From: Maritimibacter sp.
GTDB lineage: Bacteria > Pseudomonadota > Alphaproteobacteria > Rhodobacterales > Rhodobacteraceae
Assembly (NCBI GenBank): GCA_002701395.1
Contig: NZVC01000009.1
Span: 33,517 to 97,516 of the forward strand
Length of the DNA: 64,000 bases
Direction: 5' to 3'
Part shown: positions 39,887 to 47,437 of the stretch, piece after piece
Layout of the letters: each line of letters opens with the position of its first letter
Position numbering within the stretch: position 1 is the first letter of the stretch
Program-made: the position numbers and the translations under genes
Notes under the pieces: generated by a model
What the model saw: the letters and a program-made list of their open reading frames with translations, nothing else
Database searches by the model: none
Told to the model about the DNA's origin: nothing

Positions 39887-40342
39887 ATGCTTGATGACAC
39901 GGACAGGCGATTGCTGCGCCTGTTGCAGGACGATCCGGCGCGCGGCGTGGGCGACCTTGCCGAACACGCCGGGCTGTCGGTGGCGCAGGCCCAGCGGCGG
40001 CTGGACAAGCTGAAGGACACGGGCGTGATCCGGGGCACCCGCGCGGTGATCGACTGGCGCGCGATGGGCTGGACCGTCGAGGTGTCGCTGCGGGTGACGC
40101 TGGACAAGACCCAGCAGAACGCCTTCGACGAACTGCTTGCCGCCGCCCGCAAGGTGCCCGAGGTGATCGAGATCCAGACGTTCCTTGGTAAGGTCGACGT
40201 GCGGCTGTACGTGATCGCGCGGGACATGAAGGATTATCAGCGGATCTACCGCGACCACATCCTGACCCTGCCGCATATCGCGGACATCGAGGCGCTGGTG
40301 CATGTCGCCACCGTGAAGGCCGAAGAGTGGCTGCCGGTATGA
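39887..40342 (+). CDS. Lrp/AsnC-family transcriptional regulator (first of pair)
   Basis: A 151-residue regulator. The N-terminal helix-turn-helix is LDDTDRRLLRLLQDDPARGVGDLAEHAGLSVAQAQRRLDKLKDTGVI; the C-terminal RAM domain includes VEVSLRVTLDKTQQ and VPEVIEIQTFLGKVDVRLYVIARD. It is divergent from ilvC, with an AT-rich gap of 132 bases in which AATCATGC occurs twice about 30 bases apart, a spacing that could suit Lrp-type binding. The second regulator overlaps by ATGA. Confidence 0.9.
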   Translation: MLDDTDRRLLRLLQDDPARGVGDLAEHAGLSVAQAQRRLDKLKDTGVIRGTRAVIDWRAMGWTVEVSLRVTLDKTQQNAFDELLAAARKVPEVIEIQTFLGKVDVRLYVIARDMKDYQRIYRDHILTLPHIADIEALVHVATVKAEEWLPV

Positions 40343-40806
40343 CGGACGGCGTGACAGACCTTGACGACACCGACCGCCGCCTGCTGCTGCTGCTGTCCGA
40401 GGACGCGACCCGGTCGGCGGGGCAACTGGGCCGCATGGTCGGCCTGAGCCAGCCCGCCGCATGGCGCCGGGTGCAGCGGCTGTACCGGTCCGGCGCGATT
40501 CGGGGGCGGCGGCTGGATCTGGACGCCGAAAAGCTCGGCTTTGGCGTGACGGTGTTTCTTGGCGTGAAGCTGGCGACCAAGGGCCGGGTGTCGCTGGACG
40601 ACTTCGAACGCATCCTCGGCGCGATCCCCGAGGTGCAGCGGGTCGAGCATGTCCTTGGCCTGTACGACTATCGCCTGCGCGTGGTGGCCCGCGACCTTGC
40701 CGATTTCGAACGCGTCCTGCGGCGACGGATCATGGCCCTGCCGGGCGTCGGCTCGGTCGAGGCGAACGTGATGCTAAGCGAAGAGAGACTGCCGGGGCCG
40801 CTTTGA
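40339..40806 (+). CDS. Lrp/AsnC-family transcriptional regulator (second of pair)
   Basis: A 155-residue paralogue of the preceding gene, with the same plan: DLDDTDRRLLLLLSEDATRSAGQLGRMVGLSQPAAWRRVQRLY (helix-turn-helix) and VLGLYDYRLRVVARDLADFERVL (RAM domain). The ATG overlaps the upstream stop, so both are made from one transcript and could form hetero-oligomers. Ligand specificity cannot be read from sequence. Confidence 0.9.
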   Translation: MTDGVTDLDDTDRRLLLLLSEDATRSAGQLGRMVGLSQPAAWRRVQRLYRSGAIRGRRLDLDAEKLGFGVTVFLGVKLATKGRVSLDDFERILGAIPEVQRVEHVLGLYDYRLRVVARDLADFERVLRRRIMALPGVGSVEANVMLSEERLPGPL

Positions 40807-40830
40807 CGTTTTAGCCGAGAGGGGGGCGAT

Positions 40831-40887
40831 GGGGGCTCTGCCCCCGCCGCTGCGCGGCTCCCCCGAGGTATTTTTAAAGAGAAGAAG
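40831..40887 (-). repeat. dispersed double-hairpin repeat, copy C
   Basis: A full-length copy in reverse orientation, 24 bases after the second Lrp gene: GGGGGCTCTGCCCCC, GCCGCTGCGCGGC, CTCCCCCGAGGTATTTTT and AAAGAGAAGAAG. Read on the plus strand, the hairpins are followed by a T-run, so it could terminate the Lrp transcript. A run of ten G residues lies close by at 40902-40911. Confidence 0.85.
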
Positions 40888-41061
40888 GGGTGGCCTCGCG
40901 CGGGGGGGGGGCTGACAGAAAATTGATCCGGCGGTGAAACTTTTCCGTACCCCACGCGTGCCTTTCTGCATCAGGGCCGGAAACGTTGAACCGGGGTGCC
41001 GTTTGCGGCACTCTGGCATTCGTGTCAGCCCGCAGCAGATCCGCAGGAGGCGGCCGGCGTC

Positions 41062-41409
41062 TTGGAAGACGAGAAAACAGCACTCGCAGGGGAACTCGCG
41101 CTTGGCCTTCTGGAAGGCGAAGAGCGACGCCATGCGCTGCGGCAGGTCGCGCGCGACCCCGAGCTGCGCGCCGCGATGCAGTTCTGGAACGCGCGCCTGT
41201 CGACCCTGTGCGACGAGGACGAAGTGCCGGAAGTCGCGCCGCCGGCGCGGGTGCAGCGCGCGATCGAGGCGTCGCTGTGGGGCGACACGGTGGCGCCGCG
41301 CCCGGGGTTCCTGGATGCGTTGCTGGCGCCGGAAAACCGCGGCCTTGTGGTCGCGGTCGTGGCGGCGAAAGTCGCGCTGCTGGAGTGGATTTTCTACCTG
41401 TTTTTCTGA
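41062..41409 (+). CDS. short anti-sigma-factor-like (RskA/ChrR-type) membrane protein
   Basis: A 115-residue protein whose first half (ALAGELALGLLEGEERRHALRQVARDPELRAAMQFWNARLSTL) matches the sigma-binding helical domain of RskA-type anti-sigma factors, lacking the zinc-binding motif. A single membrane helix (about residues 93-113) forms the very end; the usual periplasmic RskA domain is missing. A TTG start at 41062 was chosen for its CAGGAGG site; a GTG at 40996 is possible. No sigma factor gene is next to it. Confidence 0.6.
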   Translation: MEDEKTALAGELALGLLEGEERRHALRQVARDPELRAAMQFWNARLSTLCDEDEVPEVAPPARVQRAIEASLWGDTVAPRPGFLDALLAPENRGLVVAVVAAKVALLEWIFYLFF

Positions 41410-41443
41410 TCCCGCGTCGAAGCCGGGATCATATGCCCGCAGA

Positions 41444-41662
41444 TCATTCCGCCGGAGTGGGCAGGGCGTCGTCCATAGCGCGTCCGATATAGGGAACCGC
41501 CAGAAGCGTTGCCAGCAGGGTCGAGCCAAGCGCGATGCCCATGATCGTCAGGTGCTGCGTGAAGCCGGTCGAAACGGCATAGGCCACGATGGCGACAAGC
41601 GGAACGTGCAGGAACAGCGCGCAGACCAGCTGCAGGCGGCGCTTGAGGGTGAACGTGGTCAT
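41444..41662 (-). CDS. small two-TM membrane protein
   Basis: A 72-residue protein with two membrane helices (about residues 12-30 and 36-56, LVCALFLHVPLVAIVAYAVS and TIMGIALGSTLLATLLAVPYI). The length and look are reminiscent of DUF2798-type small proteins, but I cannot confirm that. An AGGGAGG site lies just before the ATG, supporting expression. It is convergent with the anti-sigma-like gene. Confidence 0.6.
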   Translation of the reverse strand: MTTFTLKRRLQLVCALFLHVPLVAIVAYAVSTGFTQHLTIMGIALGSTLLATLLAVPYIGRAMDDALPTPAE

Positions 41663-41991
41663 CGGTGGCCTCCCTTGGCCTTCGGCGAGTGGGATGAGAC
41701 AAAGTCTCAGGTGAGCGGGGGGAATGCAAGCGGCGCGTCGGGCGATCCCGGCCTTGCGGCCGATCATCGCGCCCGCGACACTGTGCTGTCCCGTCCCGAG
41801 GTTTGTTTACCACGTAAAGTCACCGACAGTTTAACAAAATCGTGGCGCTCGCTGGGCGGCGGGCTTGTGTGCCACGCCGGCGATCCCGTCGGTGCGGCGC
41901 GTGCCGCGGTGCAGAATTTCGGTCGCCGTGTCTTTCCAATCCTGCGGCGATCCCCGATGCTGGTGCCGAATGCGCGAGGGCAGGGGATCCG
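41663..41991. other. divergent intergenic region before the glucosylglycerate genes
   Basis: A 329-base gap. A short palindrome TTTAC-CAC-GTAAA at 41806-41818 may be an operator for the downstream phosphatase-synthase pair, since it is the only AT-rich dyad here. No coding frame is supported. Confidence 0.4.
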
Positions 41992-42768
41992 ATGCGACTG
42001 GTCATCTTCACCGATCTGGACGGCACCTTGCTGGATCACGACAGCTATTCCCACGCCCCGGCCGCCCCGGCGCTGGCCGCCCTGAAGGCGGCGTCGGTCC
42101 CCTTGGTGCTGGCCAGTTCCAAGACCGGGGCCGAGATGGCGCCGCTGCACGCCGAGCTGGGGCTGGGCGACGCGCCGATGATCGTCGAGAACGGCGCCGG
42201 TGTGCTGGAGCCGGGCACCGAGGCCGAGGCGGACGCCGCCTATCGCCGGATCCGGGCCGCGCTGGACGCGGTGCCTGCCGCGTTGCGCGCGCGCTATCGG
42301 GGCTTTGGCGACATGACCGACGCCGAGGTCGCCGACATCACCGGCCTGCCGCCGAAAGGCGCGGCGCTGGCGCGGCAGCGGTGCCATTCAGAGCCGGGCC
42401 TGTGGTCCGGCGACGACGGCGAACTGGCCCGGTTTCTGGACGCGTTGGACCGGCAGGGTGTCTCTGCCCGCCACGGTGGCCGGTTCCTGACCCTGTCGCT
42501 GGGCCGCACCAAGGCGGACGCCATGCGCGAAGTTGCGACGCGGCTGGGCGCGGACACGACCATCGCCCTTGGCGACGCGCCGAACGATGTCGAGATGCTG
42601 GAACATGCGACCTATGGCGTCATCGTGCGCAACGATCACGGCACCCCGCTGCCCCGCCTCGCGGGCGAGGACACAGGGGCCATCCGCCGCACCGCGCAAA
42701 CCGGCCCGACGGGTTGGAACGCCGCGGTTCTGGCGCTACTTCAAGATCTTGGGGCAACGACAGGCTGA
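41992..42768 (+). CDS. HAD-IIB phosphatase, probable glucosyl-3-phosphoglycerate phosphatase
   Basis: A 258-residue HAD hydrolase of the mannosyl-3-phosphoglycerate phosphatase family. Motif I is IFTDLDGTLLDHDSYS, motif II near LVLASSKTGAEM, motif III/IV ALGDAPNDVEML. ENGAGVLEP and RCHSEP fit the family's cap. Because a GT81-like synthase follows 18 bases later, the likely substrate is glucosyl-3-phosphoglycerate, giving the compatible solute glucosylglycerate. An AGGGG site precedes the ATG at 41992. Confidence 0.82.
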   Translation: MRLVIFTDLDGTLLDHDSYSHAPAAPALAALKAASVPLVLASSKTGAEMAPLHAELGLGDAPMIVENGAGVLEPGTEAEADAAYRRIRAALDAVPAALRARYRGFGDMTDAEVADITGLPPKGAALARQRCHSEPGLWSGDDGELARFLDALDRQGVSARHGGRFLTLSLGRTKADAMREVATRLGADTTIALGDAPNDVEMLEHATYGVIVRNDHGTPLPRLAGEDTGAIRRTAQTGPTGWNAAVLALLQDLGATTG

Positions 42769-42786
42769 CGGGAAGGCTTTCGGGAC

Positions 42787-44025
42787 ATGGCTGACTTTCA
42801 CCAGAACGGTAACATCGCGCAATTCCACAATCTCCGGACGCGTCCGGTCGAGGAATTGATCTACGAGCTCGAGACCTTCGCGCAGACCCGGAAGATCTCG
42901 TTGATCCTGCCGTCGCTGTACTCGGAGCTCGAGGCGCAGGCGCTGTCCGGTATCCTCGACGAGCTGTCGAAGGTCCGCTACCTGCACCGGATCATCATCG
43001 GCCTCGACCGGGCCGACGAGCGCCAGTACCGCATGGCGCGGGACTATTTCTCGCGGCTGCCGCAGAACCATGTCGTGATCTGGAACGACAGCCCCCGGAT
43101 GAAGGCCCTGGGGGCGAAGCTGGACGATCTGGGGCTGGCACCGCAAGAACCGGGCAAGGGCAAGAACGTCTGGTCCTGCATCGGCTATCTCATCGCCTGC
43201 GCCGACAGCGCGGTGATGGCGATCCACGATTGCGATATCGTCACCTACGAAGCCGAGATGCTGGCCCGTCTGGTCTATCCGGTGGCCAACCCGAACTTCA
43301 GCTACCAGCTGTCCAAGGGGTTCTATCCGCGCATCGGGCAGGGCAAGCTGAACGGCCGGGTGTCGCGTCTTTTGGTGTCGCCGCTGCTGATCGCGCTGAA
43401 GAAGGTGATCGGCGACAACGACTATATCGATTACCTGCGGGCGTTCCGCTATCCGCTGTCGGGAGAGTTCGCGCTGCGCACCGGGATGCTGCCCGACCTG
43501 CGCATTCCCTCGGACTGGGGGCTGGAGATCGGCGTGCTGTCCGAGGCATGGCGCAACCTTGGCCGCAACGCCGTGTGTCAGGTCGAGATTTCGGACGCCT
43601 ACGACCACAAGCATCAGGACGTGTCGGAAGAAGACGCGGCGGGCGGCCTGAACCGGATGTCCACCGACATCTGCAAGGCGGTGTTCCGCAAGCTGGCCGC
43701 CGAGGGCACGGTGTTCACCCCGAACATCTTCCGCACCCTGAAGGCCACCTATTTCCGCCGCGCGCTGGACCTTGTCGAGGTCTATGCCAACGACGCGCGG
43801 ATGAACGGGCTGACCATCGACCGCCACAAGGAAGAGCGCACGATCGAACTGTTCGCCGAGAACATCATGCGCGCGGGCCAGATCTTCCTTGAGAACCCGC
43901 ACGAGACTCCGTTCATCCCGAACTGGAGCCGCGTGCACGCTGCCGACCCCGGCCTGCTGGCGGAAATGAAGGCCGCCGCGGCGGCGGATGAAGAGGAATT
44001 CGCGCCGATCCCGTTCGAGGGGTGA
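42787..44025 (+). CDS. gpgS: glucosyl-3-phosphoglycerate synthase-like glycosyltransferase (GT81)
   Basis: A 412-residue transferase predicted to move glucose from a nucleotide sugar to 3-phosphoglycerate. FHQNGNIAQFHNLRTRPVEELIYELE, WSCIGYLIACADSAVMAIHDCDIVTY (the acidic metal-binding motif), LSKGFYPRIGQGKLNGRVSRLLVSPLL and SDWGLEIGVLSEAWRN resemble GpgS/MpgS proteins. It forms an operon with the upstream phosphatase. The phosphorylase that would recycle glucosylglycerate is encoded 1.3 kb downstream on the other strand. Confidence 0.82.
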   Translation: MADFHQNGNIAQFHNLRTRPVEELIYELETFAQTRKISLILPSLYSELEAQALSGILDELSKVRYLHRIIIGLDRADERQYRMARDYFSRLPQNHVVIWNDSPRMKALGAKLDDLGLAPQEPGKGKNVWSCIGYLIACADSAVMAIHDCDIVTYEAEMLARLVYPVANPNFSYQLSKGFYPRIGQGKLNGRVSRLLVSPLLIALKKVIGDNDYIDYLRAFRYPLSGEFALRTGMLPDLRIPSDWGLEIGVLSEAWRNLGRNAVCQVEISDAYDHKHQDVSEEDAAGGLNRMSTDICKAVFRKLAAEGTVFTPNIFRTLKATYFRRALDLVEVYANDARMNGLTIDRHKEERTIELFAENIMRAGQIFLENPHETPFIPNWSRVHAADPGLLAEMKAAAAADEEEFAPIPFEG

Positions 44026-44055
44026 CGCGGACAAGCCTGCCGCGATCCGAAAACG

Positions 44056-44088
44056 AAACGCGCCGCCTGAACAGGCGGCGCGTTTTGC
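44056..44088. terminator. bidirectional terminator
   Basis: A 13-base stem (AAACGCGCCGCCT and AGGCGGCGCGTTT) with a GAAC loop lies between the convergent gpgS and VPLPA-CTERM genes. T residues flank it on the plus strand and the A-rich left flank gives T residues on the minus strand. Confidence 0.9.
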
Positions 44089-44127
44089 ATTGCAAAGGTG
44101 CTGCGGTCGGGCCGCTTGCGCCGCCCG

Positions 44128-44817
44128 TCAGTCGCGGCGGCGACGCCGGCGGGCCCCGGCGGCGGCCAGAACGCCCACGCCCAGCCCCAGCATCGGAAGG
44201 GCTGCGGGCAGCGGAACCGCGGCGGCAGCCGCCGCAGGGGCAACGCCCGACTGGCCATCGACCGAGAACACGAAGCCGCCCCACGACCGGGCATAGCGCT
44301 GGTCCCACGTCGCGCCGCCGTCCATCGACCGGCTGTTGATCATGTCGCCAGAGCGGGTGCGCGCCCAGTACACGGCGTGATCGGCCATCGGCGTGTCGAC
44401 GGCCAGCGTCAGCCAGTACTCGCCCGCGCCCAGCAGCGTGTCGACGATGTCCAGCGTGAAGGTCACGTGGGTGAAATTGTCGGGGACCTGCCCGCGTTTC
44501 TGGTGCGTCGGCGCGGCGGTGCCCGAGGCCAGCACGCTGCCCGGCTTCGCGCCGTCGTCGGACATCAGCGACCAGCTGACGGTCATGCCGATCGGGTTGG
44601 CCCAGTTGCTGAGATAGGCGTCGAAGGACACCGTCTCGATCAGCGAGTTATCGGTCAAAGTGAAATTTTCGGCGCCGATGGCGTCGCGGCACTCGAACGT
44701 GCAGCTGCCGCCGCGTTCCCCGTCAAAGGGGTTCGAGAAAAGCGTGGTGGCCGACACCGGCAGGGAACCGGCGATCACGACCGCCGCGGCAAGCAGGGTT
44801 TTGCCCATCGTGCGCAT
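44128..44817 (-). CDS. VPLPA-CTERM exported protein
   Basis: A 229-residue protein with a signal peptide (LLAAAVVIAGSLPVSA) and a C-terminal sorting tail: AVPLPAALPMLGLGVGVLAAAG followed by ARRRRRRD. This is the VPLPA-CTERM signal, a hydrophobic anchor with a basic end handled by an exosortase-type system. The body carries CTFECRD, GEYWLTLAVDTP and an FVFSVDG ending, a beta-sandwich-like pattern of unknown ligand. GGAG lies about 9 bases before the ATG at 44817. It sits between the synthesis and phosphorolysis genes of the glucosylglycerate module. Confidence 0.85.
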   Translation of the reverse strand: MRTMGKTLLAAAVVIAGSLPVSATTLFSNPFDGERGGSCTFECRDAIGAENFTLTDNSLIETVSFDAYLSNWANPIGMTVSWSLMSDDGAKPGSVLASGTAAPTHQKRGQVPDNFTHVTFTLDIVDTLLGAGEYWLTLAVDTPMADHAVYWARTRSGDMINSRSMDGGATWDQRYARSWGGFVFSVDGQSGVAPAAAAAAVPLPAALPMLGLGVGVLAAAGARRRRRRD

Positions 44818-45296
44818 TGGAATACATCTCCATCGAAAAATCGTACTCTGTTGGCATCGGAAGTAGCCCTGTGCCGGAACTCGGTCAACGAAACGACTTA
44901 TTTCTGCCTGATTTCGGGCCCGGGCGACGGGGTGTGCGACTGGCCCGCGGGCGCAATCCCCCGCTGCGACACACTCCATAGTGGAAATTACCTTAACGCA
45001 ATTGCCCCCTCGCGCGAAGCGGGGATCTGGGAAATGCGGCTGAAACAAGGCGGTTATTGTGGCGAAGGCAGGGCGCGCCCGCTGTGGCTCACGCGCAGCA
45101 CGGGGCGATCATACCCGTAAAAGACACGCTAAGGTTGTGACTTCCGTGCGCTGCCCGGCCCGTTTCCGCCGCCGCGACGGTGCGATGCGCCGACCGTCAT
45201 TGTCACGCAACCCCCGAAGCGGACGGGAATCGCGCGGCCCGCGGCGGACCTATCGAAACCGCCGCAGACCAGTCTTCGAAGCCTTCTACCGCCGCC
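44818..45296. other. intergenic region between ggaP-like gene and VPLPA-CTERM gene
   Basis: A 479-base gap with no supported coding frame. Its first 70 bases are AT-rich and hold the candidate promoter listed separately. The rest is ordinary GC-rich sequence, and I see nothing else in it. Confidence 0.5.
44860..44888 (-). promoter_or_regulatory. candidate sigma-70 promoter of the VPLPA-CTERM gene
   Basis: On the minus strand TTGACC (44883-44888) is separated by 17 bases from TACTTC (44860-44865), about 43 bases before the start codon. The -35 is good and the -10 weak. Confidence 0.4.
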
Positions 45297-47045
45297 TCAG
45301 AACGCGTTGGTGATCCAACGGCACTGATAGGGGGCAAGGGTGATCGTGTCCGTTTCCGGCTCCACCCGCTCGCCCGACAGCAGGTCGACCCAGCCCTCGT
45401 CCGCGATCAGGTTCAGCGACGACGAAGGGATCTCGACCGTGTCCGCCGACACGTTGTGCAGCGCGAAGATCGACTGCGTCCGGTCCAGCGCCTGCCGCCA
45501 GACGCCGAAGATGCGCGGATCAAGCGGCAGGGTGAACTGCGTGGCGTTCGGATGGAACGCGGGCTGGCGCGCCCGCAGCCGCAGCCGCTCGGCCAGCGCA
45601 GGCAGGATGCGCGCCTGTTCCGACCCCGGGTCCGCCATCCGGGCCCGCAGCGTGGGATAATCCCAGCGGTGCCGGTTGATCGCCCGGTTCATGCTGCGGC
45701 GCTCGACCCCGTCCAGATCGTTCGGCGTCGCCAGCAGCGAATGGATGTAGAACGCGGGCACGCCCTCCAAGGACATCACGATGGTCTGCGAACAGACGAA
45801 CCGCGCGACCTTGAAGTCGTCCTCGCCCTCGAAGGTGCGGGTCATCGCCGAGAAATACGAGGTGTTCAGCTCGTACACCGACTGGCCGCCGTCGGGCAGG
45901 GCGCGCATCGACACCAGCCCGCCCGAAGACTGCACGGTCTGGATCATCCGCGCGATCTCTTCCTCGGGCAGCAGCCCCTCGGCGGGCCGCATTCCGACGC
46001 CGTCGTGCGAGGCGGTAAAATTCAGATAGGCGCAGCCCAGAGGTGCCGGCGGCATCGCGCGGGCCCACGCGGCAAGATACTTGGCGGTCCCCGACAGCAG
46101 CGAATACAGGATCAGCGGCGGCAGCGGGAAGTTGTAGATCGAATGCGCCTCGTTCCGCTTGCCGAAATACGACAGGTTCTCGGCCTTGGGCACGTTGGTT
46201 TCGGTCAGCAGGATCACCGGCTCGGACGCGTAATCCGCCAGCAGCCGCATCAGCTGGATGATCGCGTGGGTCTGGGGCAGGTGGATGCACTTGGTGCCGA
46301 CCTCCTTCCAGATGAAGGCCACCGCATCCAGACGGATGATCCGCACGCCCATGTCGACATGCAGCCGGATGATCCGCAGGATCTCCAGCAGCACCTCGGG
46401 GTTCTCGAAATTCAGGTCGATCTGGTCATGGCTGAACGTACACCAGACATGCCGGTCGCCCATCGCCGTCTCGACTTCCTGCAACAGCGGCGTGGTCCGC
46501 GGACGCACCACCTCCGACAGGTCCTCGGACGGATCGGCCTCGTAGAAGAACTTGTCGAACGGCTCCTGACCCTGCCGGTAGGCGTTGAACCACGTCCCCT
46601 GAGACGAAACGTGGTTGCACACAAGGTCCGACATCAAATGGAAATGACGGCTGATCCGGGTGATGTCCTGCCACTCGCCAAGCGCGGGGTTCACCTTGCG
46701 GTAATCGGTGACGGCGAAACCGTCGTCCGACGTGAACGGGAAGAACGGCAGGATATGCACGCCGTTCACCGCGCCCTGCAGGTGGTTCAGCATGAAGTCC
46801 AGCAGCAGGTCCAGCGGCTTGTGCACCCCGTCGATGATCGAGTCGCCGTAAGTGATCATCACCGCGTCCCGCTGCGACCACAGCGAGTTTCCCGCCTTGC
46901 GCGGCAGCTTCCGCGCCGGAGACGCGTCGTCGGGCCAGAAGGCTTCGATCACCTTGCCGGCAAGGGCATGGGTATCCTGATCGGGGTAGATGCGGTCTAG
47001 AATGGCGGCGGTGCGGGCACGCAGGGAAGAGGCGGTTTTCGACAT
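45297..47045 (-). CDS. GH13_18 phosphorylase, probable glucosylglycerate phosphorylase
   Basis: A 582-residue alpha-amylase-fold phosphorylase of the sucrose phosphorylase group. ITYGDSIIDGVHKPLDLLLDFM, GVHILPFFPFTSDDGFAVTDYRKV, VRIIRLDAVAFIWKEVGT (nucleophile Asp), VILLTETNVPKAENLSYFG (acid/base Glu) and NFTASHDGVGMRPAEGLLP are visible. GH13_18 includes sucrose and glucosylglycerate phosphorylases; the neighbouring synthase and phosphatase favour glucosylglycerate, split by phosphate into glucose 1-phosphate and glycerate. This is inference from context; sucrose-type substrates remain possible. Confidence 0.82.
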   Translation of the reverse strand: MSKTASSLRARTAAILDRIYPDQDTHALAGKVIEAFWPDDASPARKLPRKAGNSLWSQRDAVMITYGDSIIDGVHKPLDLLLDFMLNHLQGAVNGVHILPFFPFTSDDGFAVTDYRKVNPALGEWQDITRISRHFHLMSDLVCNHVSSQGTWFNAYRQGQEPFDKFFYEADPSEDLSEVVRPRTTPLLQEVETAMGDRHVWCTFSHDQIDLNFENPEVLLEILRIIRLHVDMGVRIIRLDAVAFIWKEVGTKCIHLPQTHAIIQLMRLLADYASEPVILLTETNVPKAENLSYFGKRNEAHSIYNFPLPPLILYSLLSGTAKYLAAWARAMPPAPLGCAYLNFTASHDGVGMRPAEGLLPEEEIARMIQTVQSSGGLVSMRALPDGGQSVYELNTSYFSAMTRTFEGEDDFKVARFVCSQTIVMSLEGVPAFYIHSLLATPNDLDGVERRSMNRAINRHRWDYPTLRARMADPGSEQARILPALAERLRLRARQPAFHPNATQFTLPLDPRIFGVWRQALDRTQSIFALHNVSADTVEIPSSSLNLIADEGWVDLLSGERVEPETDTITLAPYQCRWITNAF

Positions 47046-47437
47046 CTGTCCGGTCGGACTCCGGCTTGTTGCTGGTCAGAAGGCTGATTTGCGGGCGTTT
47101 TCCCCGGTTTAGGCCGCTTGGCTGGCAAAAAACAAGGTTGTCCGTCCGGAACCCCATCAAATGCGAGGCAATCGCTGAAAAAGGCACCATCCGCGAAAGT
47201 CCCGCACGCCTTCGCCGCCTGCTTCTTCTCTTTCAAAATACCTCGGGGGAGCCGCGCAGCGGCGGGGGCAGAGCCCCCATCGCCGCCCTTTCCAAGCGCA
47301 CCTTCGGTGCGACGGGGGCAGCGCCCCCCATCGCCGCCCGCCACGCACCCCGCGCGCCGCGTGGGCGCATTGCAACCGTTGCGTCCGCGCATAACTAAAG
47401 GCAATAATGTTACCTGCAGAGGAGGCGGGAGGACACC
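47046..47437. other. divergent intergenic region carrying repeat copy D
   Basis: A 392-base gap between the divergent phosphorylase and GAF-regulator genes. It contains the full repeat copy D and a second degenerate module (to 47330). The last 50 bases are AT-richer (CATAACTAAAGG, CAATAATGTTACC) and probably hold the regulator promoter. The ribosome binding site GGGAGGA precedes 47438. Confidence 0.6.
47222..47330 (+). repeat. dispersed double-hairpin repeat, copy D with an extra module
   Basis: A full copy (47222-47278) in the same orientation as copy A, followed by CATCGCCGCCC and a second, diverged module: the hairpin GCACC-TTC-GGTGC and then GGGGGCAGCGCCCCCC. The structure is preserved while the stem sequence changes. 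Confidence 0.85.
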
